A stretch of DNA of 64,000 nucleotides from Fragilaria crotonensis (GCA_022925895.1 JAKSYS010000033.1:62001-126000), one strand, 5' to 3'; positions 29,966 to 42,700 are shown, numbered from the stretch's first letter. The notes: a model not told the origin generated them from the letters alone. Numbers and translations are program-made.

Positions 29966-32836
29966 TCACTCTAACCAAGGACCCTCGAGCTTCAATTTGA
30001 TATCGATAGGGGGCTTTTCGTTGCAGAACACGGATACCTTGACCTTGGCAAACACCTTTATGTCGATTTCAGTCCAGAGACTACCAGCGTTTGCATTCTT
30101 TCTCTTCAGCTGTATACGCTTTTGCCCGCTCTTGGAGACGACCGCTTCAGAATCGACCAGCTGCTTGTGCTCATCCAGAAAGACTTTCCCTGAGCATCCA
30201 AGCTCTTGGATATAAACAGTGAAGGTCTTCTCTCCCACGCTAATGACAACTCCAAGTGTGTCCCTCAAGGGCTTCTTCTTCAGATAGATCGCCAGGAAGA
30301 CTCTATCACTGCGGTCAGAGGCCGCCTTGGATGCAGTCTTCTTCTCATTACAAACATCACACACTGTCTGAATCTCCTTCTCATCCAATTCAAAGTCGTC
30401 CACCGTATCATCGATAGTTGCCTGCAAAAGACGGTGGACAATGACATCAGCGTACCTACGAATGGGGCTTGTAAAGTGTGTGTAATACGGAATATTCAGT
30501 GCGAAGTGACTCCACTCTTCTTCACTGAAGTTCCCAGCTGCCATGTATTCGGCGGGGCGCATCGGCGTCATGAGAAGTTCTGTGATGCACTGCATGACGA
30601 GCTCATCGTCACACTCCCGTCCCAAGCGACTTAGAGACGCTTGAAGAGATTTCGAACTCGTAAGATCCAAGACAAAGCCTTTACCCACTCGTGCGGCATC
30701 GGCGACACTCTCCATTCGCTCAGCGATTGGAGGCGGGTGCTGGCGCAGTAAAGCAAGCTTGCCCGCGTGCGAAATGAGGCGTTCGGCAACCAAATAGTTG
30801 GCAAGAAGCATGTACTCCTCCACCAAGCGATTGGAATCACGAATCGGGTACGGGGCGCAGAGCGCAGGTGTTTCGCCATCACTCTCGAGCTTGAAGGAAA
30901 GCTTTACTCCATTCAGGGCGAGGGCTCCATTCGCAAATCGAAGCTTACGTCGTGCCATAGCCACCTTGTGCATCAGGCGCACATCCGCAGCCACTTGGTC
31001 GATAGTGTGCCCTCCCGTTGGCCGGCGACTCTTCGGCCATAAAGTCTCGTCCATTTCCTCAATCGATTCACCGTTGGCAACCACCTTGTCAATAATGTTT
31101 TGAGCGGTTGCGTAATCCAGTCGAGCACAGGACTTGATGACAGTCTTCCCATACCAGACTTCGTCGCCTTTCTTCTTACCCTTTGTCTCCACTGTCCCAT
31201 CCATATTCATCCTCCACACGCAAGAAAACGCCAGGCGCTCAACATTTTCATTCAAGCTACATGCTATCTCACAAAGAGGCCGTGGAAGCATCGGAATAAC
31301 CCGATCGACAAGGTAGACTGTGGTCGCACGGCGCTTGGCCTCCTCATCAACGGCAGTTTCGTGTTTCACAAAGTGAGATACATCAGCAATATGTACACCG
31401 ATTTCGACGCGACCGTCGGGTAATTGCGTAATATGCAATGCGTCATCCAGATCTCTTGCTGTTGTCGGATCAATGGTAAAGATCCGTTGCGCTCGATAAT
31501 CCCGCCGCCCCTCGTACATGTCAGGTGTTGGCCTCCATCCCAAATCATCCGGTGAATTGCTGTCAAGAATCAGACCCGAGTCGACGGACGCTTGCACATC
31601 CTTGAGGACATCGGAAGGAAAATCACCATGATCAACTCCATTCTCGACGAGCAATGCTAGGGTCTCATCCTCAACATTACACGAGCGGCCCATTTCTTGA
31701 ACATTGACACAGGGAGGCCAATTATGATGTTCAGCCCATGATCCATACACATATTCCGCTTTATAAAGACCGCCTTCGCCATTAGAGGGAGTGAATGACG
31801 CATGGCAGAGGAATTGTGGCATGCATTTACTGTTGGGTGTCATGAGGTGGAGCGGCTTGCCCTCTTTTTTGCTGATTGTGGTGATAGTGCCGACAATTGT
31901 CCGCCGTGGAGCATGCTTTAAGTCGTCACCGGGATTCAATTCCGATGGTTGACTGCCGGCCGTTTCTTTGGGAGCGATTACACAGACAACACGACCCTTC
32001 CGTTGCGGTAGCGCTTCTGTGACATCATTGGAAACACCTCGTGGCGGCGCTTTGCGGATAGGAATAAGGGGATCCCAGAGAGATTTCTGTACCTCGTCGT
32101 CCTGCCAGGTTTGTGGCTGTTGCAAACCAGCTGTTGTGAGCTCGTTCATGTCTTTGGTAAGGTCATCAACCTCGTCCTCTCCATCCTTTTTGTCACTGTC
32201 TTCGCCATCATCATCGCCGTCGTCGCCATCATCATCTTCATCAAGAGGAATCAACTCCACAAATACTAGATCGCCATCCAATGATCTGTTTTGATTTTGA
32301 CTCGTTTCAATGACCACGTCCCGTTGTAGCGAACCGCGATCGCAGGTGCAAAAGGCTGTAGCATCCTTGCCCCAGAGCATGCGTATCTTCCCTCGAATCA
32401 AAGTTGGATCCTTGTCGGCATAACGTTGCAGAAGATCTGCTAGTTTTTCGTATGGAGCAAAGCCTGCCATTTTTGAGCGTGCCTTGCGTTTCGGACGTTG
32501 AGGACGAGCGGCGTTCGGAACGCCATTGCTGCTGGTGGACAATACAGCGTCGCTTGCAGAATGTGATGCGCCGTTGTCGGTTGTTGGCACGTCTGATGGC
32601 GGACGAGGACCTTTCGATGATCTATCTTCGCCCCCTCTCCCTGCTCGTCCTCGCCCACCTCGTCTGCCCCGGCCCGACCCACGACCGCCGCCCCGACCGG
32701 ACCTTGGTGCGGCATTGCTTTCTGATACGTCGCGCGGACCTGCATCCGGAGATTTGCCAATTCTGCCTCGTCCTTTGACACCCCTGCCCCAACGACGATG
32801 CTTGTTGGTGCTCACTGGTGTTTCTGTTTCCGTCAT
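29966..32836 (-). CDS. DIS3L2: DIS3L2-like 3'-5' exoribonuclease (RNase II/R family)
   Basis: 956 aa, intronless, from the ATG at 32836; the nine codons upstream start with TTG and are excluded. Residues 15-80 are an RGG-rich, low-complexity head. Two cold-shock-like regions follow, split by an Asp-rich insert (about 200-230). The RNB catalytic domain starts near residue 450; FTIDPTTARDLDDALH holds the acidic residues that bind catalytic magnesium. Further RNB blocks are HIADVSHFV, YLVDRVIPMLPRPL, EEYMLLANYLVAERL and YTHFTSPIRRYADVIVHRLL. A C-terminal S1-like barrel (GVVISVGEKTFTVYI) follows. There is no PIN domain, so it is not the exosome core Dis3/Rrp44. It fits DIS3L2, which in animals and plants degrades uridylated RNAs in the cytoplasm; DIS3L1 is the alternative. 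Diverges from the armadillo gene across 1.2 kb. Confidence 0.86.
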   Translation of the reverse strand: MTETETPVSTNKHRRWGRGVKGRGRIGKSPDAGPRDVSESNAAPRSGRGGGRGSGRGRRGGRGRAGRGGEDRSSKGPRPPSDVPTTDNGASHSASDAVLSTSSNGVPNAARPQRPKRKARSKMAGFAPYEKLADLLQRYADKDPTLIRGKIRMLWGKDATAFCTCDRGSLQRDVVIETSQNQNRSLDGDLVFVELIPLDEDDDGDDGDDDGEDSDKKDGEDEVDDLTKDMNELTTAGLQQPQTWQDDEVQKSLWDPLIPIRKAPPRGVSNDVTEALPQRKGRVVCVIAPKETAGSQPSELNPGDDLKHAPRRTIVGTITTISKKEGKPLHLMTPNSKCMPQFLCHASFTPSNGEGGLYKAEYVYGSWAEHHNWPPCVNVQEMGRSCNVEDETLALLVENGVDHGDFPSDVLKDVQASVDSGLILDSNSPDDLGWRPTPDMYEGRRDYRAQRIFTIDPTTARDLDDALHITQLPDGRVEIGVHIADVSHFVKHETAVDEEAKRRATTVYLVDRVIPMLPRPLCEIACSLNENVERLAFSCVWRMNMDGTVETKGKKKGDEVWYGKTVIKSCARLDYATAQNIIDKVVANGESIEEMDETLWPKSRRPTGGHTIDQVAADVRLMHKVAMARRKLRFANGALALNGVKLSFKLESDGETPALCAPYPIRDSNRLVEEYMLLANYLVAERLISHAGKLALLRQHPPPIAERMESVADAARVGKGFVLDLTSSKSLQASLSRLGRECDDELVMQCITELLMTPMRPAEYMAAGNFSEEEWSHFALNIPYYTHFTSPIRRYADVIVHRLLQATIDDTVDDFELDEKEIQTVCDVCNEKKTASKAASDRSDRVFLAIYLKKKPLRDTLGVVISVGEKTFTVYIQELGCSGKVFLDEHKQLVDSEAVVSKSGQKRIQLKRKNANAGSLWTEIDIKVFAKVKVSVFCNEKPPIDIKLKLEGPWLE

Positions 32837-34065
32837 GGCTGTTGCTTTAACACCTGTTGTCAATAAGTAAGACGTGGGTCGAGGCAGAGATTAACGAAGA
32901 ACCCTGATGATGGAATGAGTAAAGGGGTGGAGATGTCTCCAATGTTCCAATGCTTTGATGTATATTGTGATGCCAGATGCCAGATGCCATCAGTGTTGTG
33001 CTCATTACGCATACTCGTACTGGAGAACTGGAGTTCTTGTACTCGTACTGCAAGCACTATACCAAGTACTATTTTACCGTACTGTATACGATGGTCTGAA
33101 ACCCCTATGTACCTACCCCGGACATGCCTGAAGCACGTGCATTACAAAAAGTCGCTGGCGGGCTCGGGCTTGGAAGGCTGCGACAGACATAATTAAATGG
33201 GAGCTGAATATTGGTCTCAGAGTTGACATATGAAAACTTCACAATGTTATTAAAAATCCGTCCTCGAGGAGAAGTTTGAATTTCGCGCAGGTTAGTGCCG
33301 GTAGTCGTATTTATGCGCTTAAATAACGATGTCATGGTGACTCCGACTTGAAACTTCAGAACACGTCACCTGGTCATGTGTTGCGTGTGTCTTATGTCAC
33401 AATGCATTCCACGAGCTCATCGTTTTGAGAGTTCACAAGAATTCTCTCGTTCGTACTGTAGCACGTCGTAGATGATGTACCAGTGACATCAGTATAATCT
33501 AATTCCTAATTGCAGACGAGGACAAAACTGCAGCTAAGGATAACGAAATTTGTTCGTCGGAAAAGGTACTATCACCGGAAAAGTGATTGCCGGTACTCGT
33601 ATTGCAGTAGCAGTGACAAGGCTTGGGACTCTAAAGACAAACAAAAGAGATGGTCATTTGGGATTCTGGCCGCCGTCGCTGCATCGAAAGGCATCCACTA
33701 CGAGGTGGAACTATCGGGAGTCTATTTCATCCGAATCTCCAGTTTCCGATCGAAACAAGCGTTTCACGCCTTGAAGTCAACAGGAATCCAGCGTTAGTCT
33801 CGTTAGTCTCAACGAAAGTAGCAGCGTTGGTTGGTTCTCAATTCGGTCTATAGGTTGTGTCGCTGGCGTTGTAGGCGATTTCTACGTATTGGTGTACAGT
33901 ACCTGGTATTAGTCGGAGTACAAGTTCCGCCAGAATCAATACCAGCGCGAGTTGACTGTGGCAATCGTTCGTTGCGGATTTACTTAATCTTCAGTTGTTG
34001 ACGACACAACTCTCAACCAGTGACACACCGAATATTCATCACGTTCATCACTCCAAAACTTCATC
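32837..34065. promoter_or_regulatory. Divergent intergenic region, 1.2 kb
   Basis: Lies between the divergent starts of the exoribonuclease and the armadillo gene, so it includes both promoters. It has TAC/GTA palindrome clusters near 33010-33080 and 33890-33920. Small frames at 33.1-33.3 kb and 33.5-33.8 kb are not supported as genes. Confidence 0.4.
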
Positions 34066-36718
34066 ATGGAGGACCGAATTGGAATTGACTTCTCGTCTAG
34101 CGGGTCTGTAATGTCTAAAAAGCAACTAGAAGAACAGCGACGGAAGCGAGGTCAATGTCTTTCTTGTGGACAACAGTGCTTCCAGAAAAAGCTATTTAAA
34201 TTGATTCCCCTTACGAGTCATGGATGTGTCTTGGAGGGACGTTGTCTCAAATGCAAACCGCTCGATGTTACTTCCACAGACGTTGTGTTACCGGCTGTAT
34301 CACGGCCAGCTACTCGACAAGATATGGAACGATTCACCAGATCGCAATCTTCCTTGCGATTGCAGGGAGCTGGTGTCAATGCGCCTAATTCTAGTAGCAG
34401 CAGTGGTGGTGGTGGGAGTGCGAGTGGTCGACGAGGGCATTCTCCAACACCCGGCGCCTCCTATCTGCAGTCGACGTCGGGCTTGGGAATCAATTCCATT
34501 ACACGAATTAGCGAACACGGAAGTGGCAGTGGTGGTGGGCGCCACGAGGATAGTACCCGATCGTCGCGATCGGCAGATGAGTATTTGGATACTTCCAATC
34601 GCCTTTCACCTACCGCGCGAAATCATCAGGTGCTAAATCGTGCAAGCAGTTTCACACCAGAGCTAGCACGAGGGCACGATGCAGGTCGCGACCGGACTCG
34701 AACATACGCCGGATCCAGAGGACATTCGCCAGCTGGAACGAACAGTCGAGGCTCGACTGCTGGAAGCTTTTCTCAAGTGTCACAACAAGAAAACTCCTCT
34801 AGACATGCCACGCTGGCAAGGACTACCGAGTCGCGTGAAAACGGTGCGCCGACCCCTTCAGTACACGCCGCAATATTGGGGGGTATGGCTGCGAGGAGAA
34901 TGGTGGATAACTTCCGAAGTAGAAAAGCTGCCAGCTTACCATTAGAATCTGCGCCCCCGTATGTTGATCAGAATTCGTTGAAATCGGATGGGGCCGGTTC
35001 GCGGGAACGATTATCAAGAACAGAAAGCATACACTCCCGAGATTCAAGGTCATGGCGAACGGACGAATGGAAAGCAAATGATGACGACGCAGATCAATAT
35101 CCAGAACCCATACACGGAATACTCAATCGAGGAGGGGAGTTCAGGTTCGTAGAAGACGAAATTCCGCTTGAATCCGGCGCCGCCGCCGCACTTCCTCAGT
35201 TCTCGACTGCTCACTCTGAAAGCAATCGGACTATGAGTTCAATGTCGTCCATTGAAGAAGACGGAGGTGGCGCTGGTCATCGACAGAAGTCGTGGAAACC
35301 AGCCCTTGAGTTTTCCATGAAGAAACGGGCTGCTGACTTTGTCGAAGACGATGGAGATGACCCGAGTGTTGCTTCCGGGGCAGACTCGAATCTACTGAGC
35401 TCACCGTATGATCGCCGTGCTTTGGAGGAGCAACGGGCGATTGAATCGCTATCAGCGCACTCAAATGATTATCGAGAAATTGTTTTTGTCATGCGAGAAT
35501 TTGAAGAATCACCGATTGTGCAGCAGGAGGCTCTGAAGCACATATCAAACCTTCATATAACTGACGTCGAGTATACCGAGCTGCTGGAGATTGGAACCTT
35601 GAACGTTGTCATCGCGGCGATGTACAACCATATCAACTCGCCCGAAGTTCAAAGCGGGGCGTGCCGAGCGATTTGGAATCTAAGTGCAACGAGCGAAAAT
35701 CAAGTTCGGTTGGTCGAGCAAGGTGCCTTGGATTGCATTCTAGCCGCAATGGACAAATATCCAGCGGACGCTGAACTGCAGGAAAAGGCTCTTGCTGCAC
35801 TGTCAAATCTCGGCGCCGCGATGGAAAACCAAAATGTCATCCTAGAAAAAGGTGCGATTGATAGGGTTGTGGAAGCCATGAATCGTCACTCCGAGGATGG
35901 GCCCGTCCAGTCAAAGGCATGCTCAGCATTTACCAATTTCGCCTCGTACGACTCGCCGCTGAAACGAGAGATAATGCGGCGAGGTGGCGGTGGAGCTGTA
36001 GTGATATCCATGATCATGCATCCCGAAGATGTTGATTTGCAAGAAAAGGCGCTAAGAGCGCTCCGCAACATTTGCGCCAACAGTGATGAGAATAAGATAG
36101 AGGTTGCTAGTGTGGGTGGTATCGATGCAGTGATCAGTGCCATGCAAGTACATCGTGACGAACCAGGGGTCCAAGAAGCCGGTGCGTGGACACTGTCAAA
36201 TCTGGCAGTCAATCCCGACAACAAGGCATTCATCGGGGACAGCGGGGGCATTGACGTCGTTATTCGTGCCATGTGGGTCCATTCCGACTGTGTTGGTGTT
36301 CAGGAGTGGTGCTGTCGTGCCTTGTGGACACTATCGGTGGACGCGCAGAATCGGCTTGTCATTATGGAAGTTGGTGGCATTTCAGCTGTTGTGAATGCGA
36401 TGCAAGCTCACTCTGATGCCGCCACAGTGCAAGAAAAGGGCTGCGGCGTATTGAGCAACTTGGCTGCAACGGATGATGACAGCAAGATGCGGATTGTAGA
36501 AGAAGAAGCCCTGGATGCCATTATCATGGCCATGGTCTTGCATGCCGACAATCGTGCTGTCCCAAGATCGTGCTTGTTCCGTGCTGAAGCGCCTTGCGAT
36601 TGGTCCCAACCTGAAGTACATGCAGTTTGCCAACGTAGGCGAACTAGTGAGACAGGCGGGGAAAAGATTCCCGGACAAATGTCAAGACAAGGCAAACGCC
36701 ATCCTGGCAGTCTTGTAG
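34066..36718 (+). CDS. Armadillo-repeat protein with N-terminal C4 zinc motif, one apparent frameshift
   Basis: Start ATG at 34066. Near residue 30 is a C4 cluster, CLSCGQQCFQKK ... EGRCLKC, a zinc-knuckle-like motif I have seen in front of other diatom repeat proteins. Residues 80-460 are Ser/Arg/Gly-rich and probably disordered. From about 465 onward come roughly nine armadillo repeats of about 42 residues, with the recurring phrase LQEKALRALRNICANSDENK and variants (VQSGACRAIWNLSATSENQ, VQEAGAWTLSNLAVNPDNK). The ordinary frame runs to 36744 but loses repeat character after residue 831, at CCC (36561-36563). Dropping one C restores VQDRACSVLKRLAIGPNLKY and a natural end at 36718. So the annotated end assumes a one-base error. 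Likely a protein-protein scaffold; partners unknown. Confidence 0.8.
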
Positions 36719-37003
36719 TTGGAATCTGGTTGCAGATGCACTAACTCAGTTGTATCATGAACATAGTCCTCGCGTTGTTGGGTTTGTGCATTTGGACCTG
36801 GTAGAAGTTGTACAAGAACAAACTCTGGGAAAGCATTGCAGTAGGCGACACACGTAGCTAGCCTTGGTTCGATTTCTGTCGGACTGAATGCCCCTGGGTG
36901 ATCTCATCACAGCGGAGGGTGCTGAATACGAGACAAAGTGGAATGTTGCTCGGTTGGTCTCCCTCCCCTCTAGGCCCACGACCGACGACCTACCGGTACC
37001 AGG

Positions 37004-37746
37004 TACCAGTTAAAAATGGCTTTGAGCCCTTAAAAAAAATTGAGCCACTAAATGGTGTAATTTTCACGACCTCTACAAAAAAGGTGCTCAATATCATTCT
37101 AATTACCGCTTCACATACGGCAATGACGTTCCTTGCCATGTGCACCTACTTTCCTTTGCAGTGCAAAACAGGCATTTTGGAAGCCGCGGTTTTGCTGAAC
37201 GCACTGGATGTTGGTACCTCGGAGATTTTGCACATCTCAAATTTTCCACCATTGAGCCGGGCCACCAATTTTATGTAGACATTCCATGCAGTATTTTTTT
37301 TTAATCATTGCGACAAATATAGATAGCTGCTTAACTGTAGTTCCCACGCCATGTACTTCACGTGATGCATTATATTAGGTTTTGGCGTGTTACCAAATTG
37401 CGACGTAGAATCAGCGTAGCAGTACAAAGAAATTGGATGACGACGATGATAAGATTATGTTGAATGGGGTAAAAAAACTCAACGGACAAATATTGAAAAA
37501 TATTCAGGTATATATATAAACCAGTAAATTGCTTAGAGCCATTAAACCGAGAACGACGCTTCTAAAAGCATCAATATCTTCATGAATTCTTTGTCCAGTA
37601 TAGAAATGATTCAACCATGATGAAGCATAAAGCATGATCGACATGTGTGGCACTTGAAGTTGATTGCATTGCGTCAGATTTTCATTGAGAACTTTTTAGT
37701 CCAACATGGTGTTTTTTAATGACTCAAAGCCATTTTTAACTGGTAG
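37004..37746. mobile_element. Non-autonomous TIR element, about 0.74 kb
   Basis: Left end TACCAGTTAAAAATGGCTTT, then GAGCCCTTAA. Right end is the reverse complement, CATTTTTAACTGGTA, ending at 37746. Flanking TA on both sides fits a 2-bp target duplication. Inside are an inverted-terminus copy near 37531 (TGCTTAGAGCCATTAA), the CACGACCTCTACAAAA block near 37068 and a CAGTATAGAAATGATT block near 37597. All match in order the element at 4.0-5.1 kb and the ends of the 6.8-kb transposon. No open reading frame of note. It lies only 677 bp from the large element. Confidence 0.8.
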
Positions 37747-38422
37747 ATAGTTGTGCTGGCACTATGCGAACGCTACAGTACGGCGCACTCAATACTGGAG
37801 TATACTACCTTTACACCATTTTTCCATTCGATTACTGTCGCAACAGAACGTGAAGGCTTAAGTTTTGTAACGTCATGATAGACTTCCTTTTTAATCGGAG
37901 TATCTCGGAGTACATCGCACATAATAGAATGACACGGAGTATCTCGATGAGTGGTGAGTATGTGACCATATGTGCATGATTACATTGTACTACTACTGGT
38001 ACTCCCTTTTTGTTTTCCCACTTTGATGGCGACCATCACGATGTCCTCCGATCTCCTATGCTCGTAATCCTTCCATACACACACTTGAAACTTTTAAAAC
38101 AGAAAGCAACCACACAAAGGAAGATGATGACAGCTCGCTGCAAGTCATTTATTTATACAGGTATGTCTTAAGCTGTGACCTGTGACCCAAGATACGACAT
38201 TCGAATGAGCATTTTTCCAGCACTATCTTAGAACATATTTGGAGTACCAGCAGTACGCCTTTAAGGGCCATCATAAGTCATGAGTCGTAGCAGGATTCGA
38301 CAGTTCGGTGCTTCAAACGAATACGTCGTACTCCAGTACGCAGTTTTCCTTTTTACCGGTGGTCATTTCCATACGCGCAAAAAGTGTTTGGTCGGAAAAT
38401 GAAAGCTGCTGGCTGACTAATG
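37747..38422. other. Spacer between two related transposons
   Basis: No gene. TAC/GTA motifs (CTACTACTGGTACTCC near 37990) and ordinary AT-balanced sequence. No remnant of either transposon recognised. Confidence 0.45.
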
Positions 38423-38453
38423 CCACCTAAACACTACTTAGAACCGATAATTT
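38423..38453 (+). repeat. Left 31-bp terminal inverted repeat
   Basis: Starts CCACCTAAACACTACTTAG; 29 of 31 bases match the reverse complement of 45162-45192. It is followed by TTGCTTAGAACAAATAACG and a CCTCCTACATGAAAGTT block also seen in the small elements. Confidence 0.85.
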
Positions 38454-38695
38454 TGCTTAGAACAAATAACGCGCTAATATCCGTTCCTCCTACATGAAAG
38501 TTAATCAATTTGTTGTTTTCAAATAAAGTTCGTAGGAGACTCTTGTTCCTTGTCGGAAAGTGTGTTTCCCTGGAAGGTCCGGCAATCCGGGCGAAGTCGT
38601 GAATAAAGGAACTATGCGCGCCCGCCGGGAGGGAAACAAGTTCCGATCGATGTCTGGCTGGCGCAAAAATGGATGTGCCGGCGTGGTGGTGACAC

Positions 38696-38976
38696 GGCTT
38701 ACGTCTGTAAAAAAATTGCTTACAGCGAAAATTTTTTTGCTTACGGAATGAATTGCTTACGGAATTTGCAAATTTATTGTAAGCAGAAATTTGCTTACAA
38801 AATTTGCTTACTGTAAGATTAAATTGCTTACGGGTACTGTCTTTTCTACGTAAAAACATACCAATTTTCAAACACCTAAATAAAATTTACTTACAGCAAA
38901 TTTGCTTACAGAAGAAATTTGCTTACAAAATTTGCTTACCGGCATAATTTGCTTACTGTCAAGAAAATTTGCTTAC
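38696..38976 (+). repeat. Subterminal array of GCTTAC motifs
   Basis: About a dozen copies of GCTTAC, mostly as AATTTGCTTAC, plus one reverse copy (GTAAGC), occur in 280 bp with irregular spacing. The phrase AATTTGCTTACAAAATTTGC occurs twice. The array lies 270-550 bp inside the left TIR and has no counterpart at the right end. Such subterminal short repeats are commonly transposase-binding sites in large DNA transposons; that role here is inference. Confidence 0.75.
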
Positions 38977-39357
38977 GATGAAGCAACCTTGCCGGCTCGG
39001 ATGGATCATTACAATTGCTAAAATTCTCGCATCGTGCAAATCGGAGCAAGGCTGGCGCGCAAACTAAGCTGCCCCAAACGGTACAAGTACAGCTGGAACG
39101 TGCATGGGCCGGACCTTCGTCGCTCAATATTTCACACCGTATTTTGGCACTTCAGGTCAAAAGTTGCTCAAAATATTTGCACATCGAGGTGGGCCTCCCA
39201 TTTAATGCTCTCCGTTGTGACGCTGTGTATTTTTTATGCTTGCTATTTTTATAGAAACGCCTGCCACATGATATAGGCCACGAATTTCTAGTGGTCCAGG
39301 GTTGGTACAAGCCACGCGTAAAAAGCAGCGTACCAGTAGTCCCAAGGTCCAAGAATA

Positions 39358-39394
39358 CACTAGAGACCATTCGGGCTCTGGAGCTTGGCCCGAT
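39358..39394 (+). repeat. Internal 37-bp inverted repeat, left copy
   Basis: Starts CACTAGAGACCATTCGG and ends GCTTGGCCCGAT. It is a perfect reverse complement of 44849-44885, 5.5 kb away. The copies lie just outside the two transposon genes. Confidence 0.88.
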
Positions 39395-39766
39395 CCCGCC
39401 ACTTCAGCGTTATAAGACCGTTATCACTTTTTTGTTTGTACGAGACAAAAACTATTCTTTACTTCAGTGTCATTAACGGTTTTGAGCTCAGCAAAAGTGG
39501 GATTTTCTCAACCAATTCCCAAAACAACGATGAGATACTGCACATTCGCACTCATGGGGGTGTGTGGTGTCACGAGATGCACGGGCTCGTCGTTATTCGG
39601 AATTTTGGAGAAGTCGGTTTGGTATCCAGAATTGACATTCCACGTGGAAACAAAGTAGAAATGTACTAATTCCCACGTACACTGCACGCACAAAAACAAA
39701 TTCTGGATCGTCAAGTTGGATCCCAGCTGCTTGTTTTCATACGCAGAAACGCAACCTTTGCATGCG

Positions 39767-42700
39767 ATGTCGATCAAGCAACATGACCTCTACAAACGAG
39801 GCAGGAGTTATCCTGTCACGTGTCTTTCCTTCGGGAAACATCGTAAGGAAGAATATCCGGATCATTTTTTTTGTCACGGGTGTGATCTGTTCGAAGATGC
39901 CGTTGAAAATCAAATACAGCGGGCTAATCGGCAACAAAAGAAGTACTTGTGCACGGGTGGTCACTCTAACCTGGCGTACCCAACAACATTCAAACGCCAG
40001 TATCGACCGAAGAATACAGCGAGAAAGCAGCAGCAACAAGACAAGAACAAGGATGATTTGTTTGATTATACTGTTGATGCCTCACCACCAAGTAAGAGCC
40101 CTACCAAGAAGAAGCAACGACGAGAACTCATGACAGATGACAACGCTGCAAGAGATCAGAGTGACTCAGAAGTTCAAGAAGGGGGTTACTACGCGCAGGA
40201 TTCTTGTGCTACTAATACAAGTGCTGCACACCTGTTTTGTACAGGCATTGACAACAATGAGACACAAGTCAGCAAAATTGAACGTGGCATACAGAGAACG
40301 AATGTGCTTCTGTCTCAATCGACAATGGCGACCTGTGTCACTCCAGCAGCCCATGAATTTAATTCGTTCAAGGAACGTGAGTTGATGGAAAACATCAATA
40401 TGCTTAAGGCACAGAATGCTCTGCTTAGTAAGCAACTCCAAGACCTCGACAATTGCCATCTAAACCTTTCACGTACAATGGAGACTCTCACATCGGAAAT
40501 GCAACAGCTCAAGTTCCAATCAAGAACTAGTTTGAGTAGTGACCCTGAAAGCCTTGAGTGTAATGATAATGGCAGTGATGGGAAACATCGGGAGGACTCT
40601 GCGATGAGAAAACATCGCGTACAAATAGAGAATGCAAAGCTTTCTCGTGAACTTGCACTCCGTATTCAGGAATTTGTCTCAAGTTCAAACCTTGCGGACC
40701 GACGCAAGTTTCCTACGAGTCGACTTGCAAAGATTGTCGTAGGTAGCATTCTTTCATTTGAATGGACTCATTCGGAAATTGCCAACTGTTCTTTGATGCA
40801 AGCGACGCATAGCAACTCATTGGTCATACTCCTGTCAACATTTTTGAATGTCAAGATGAAGCAATGTGGCGACAAGAGTAAAGCAGCGTTACTAGTGGAT
40901 TGCATGTGGGACAACAACTTTCTTGATGGAGAAGTTAAAGCATGTATGATAAGTAGAGTTCGTTCTTACCTTCGCAATCGGGTCTTCACCCCATGGAAGA
41001 TCTTAAAGGCAATGGACATTGCAGGATTTAACTTAAGTCTGGCAGGTATTGAAGTCTTGCGAGCCGTCGAAGTTCAGGGGAACAAGTACATACGAGGCAT
41101 ACTCCCAAGCAAATCAACAATATTAAGAACTGCAAGAAAGCTTGAAGCAGCTGCTGATATGTTTTGCCCCTTTAGAATGATAGGAGCCATGTATCAAGAA
41201 GGCGAAGAACAAGACGAAGAAGGTAATGGGAACAATGAAATCATCGGAGAAGGCTTTGAGTTCGATCCAGTAAAGGTCACAAGAACACTCTTTGAGGCAT
41301 TTGGTTTACTCAATGTAGCCAAGCAACGACCAGTTGAGTTGGGACTTACATCCGATGGTGCTCAACTCACCAACACAATCTTGCATGTTGCTGCAGGATT
41401 GAAATTCAATGATATGGCATTGTGCAATCCATTAACAAAGTGCCCACTATTACTCCACGAACCTGACTCTCTAGTGCAGAGTCGCAATCTTTGTTTTCCA
41501 CTCCGAATAGTTATTGGAAAAGACAGCAAGAAAACTCTGGAGGGGTTTCGATCTCTGTATAACATGTTTAATGGAGGTGAAATATCGAGAGCATTGCAAT
41601 GTCACTCCTTTAAGATGTCCTTCCCGGGAGACATGAAACTGCAATGGGGAGCACTTGATGATGGCGGTGCAGCAAAAGTGAAAGAAAAGTTTTGCTACAT
41701 TTGCCCTTGTCGATCAGCAACTCTGCATGTTCCACAAGACAAGTCACGGTGTCCTTTGTGTAAGGACAAAACAACAGCAAACGGCGAGCCGCAGTATTGT
41801 TATCACTATCCATTTGTCACCGATCCCACTGTCAGACAAGAGCTTGTTGAAGAGTTAGGTGTTCTGACTTCGCTTCGCGATGTCATAAATGATGCCAACA
41901 GGAATAATGCTGCTTTACATCACGATAATGATACGTCAGAACAAAAGATGTACGTGCGTCGGTCTGGTGAAGTGATGATGGAAGGCGATGTGATGGATAT
42001 CGACTATCAACCAACTGAACCAAACGACAGAGCCGTTTGGTCTCGTCTCATTACCGATGAACTTGCACATCGTGGTATGGCAGTCATGGGGACTCTGAGT
42101 AATCGCCAGCAGAGACTCCGAGAGCGACTAGTGAATGAGCAAAGAGCTCAAGACATAGCTCGCATGCTGGCTGAAAGCGAGCCCAAGGACCAGGCCATGT
42201 ATCTTGTACTCCAAGCCGTTGTTTGCATACTTCACTTGGAGAATAGAGTCGGACTTAAATCAATCGAGAGCATCCTCCGTTCAGGAATTACAAATGCACG
42301 AAAAGGGAATTTAGAATGGATCGTTGCAAAAGGTGTCATAACACGTCAGGAAAAGTATGTTGGCCGCATCACAAACATAATTCAAACGCGAATTCTAGGT
42401 TCTACGATGGCACCTTCGCAGTGGCGATTCCCACTGACAGAGGAAGGAAATATGGGAACACTGTCGATGGACAACAATAGAACTCGTGCAGTCATGAACT
42501 CTATTGAACTATTGATTGAAGTGTCATTTCCCAATTCGGATGAGAACAAATGTAACTTGCTTCGATGCTTTCCACGATACAGAGCTGCAATGTCCATTCT
42601 CCGGAAAGATACCAACGCTACATTGGAAGAGATAACTGTTTTCCAGGATCACATCGATGCCTGGTTTTGTGATTGGGTTAAAGTTTATGGAAAAGAAGGA

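Noticed and set aside
33510-33797. Lys/Arg-rich 95-codon frame
   Set aside because: Sits in the divergent promoter region, overlaps another frame of equal quality and has no recognisable motif.
34220-34945. Frames of 138 and 88 codons within the armadillo gene
   Set aside because: Alternative frames of the low-complexity Ser/Gly/Arg region.
38696-38976. Possible CRISPR-like array from the repeated GCTTAC units
   Set aside because: Repeat units are only 6-11 bp with irregular spacing, and the host is a eukaryote; better seen as transposon subterminal motifs.
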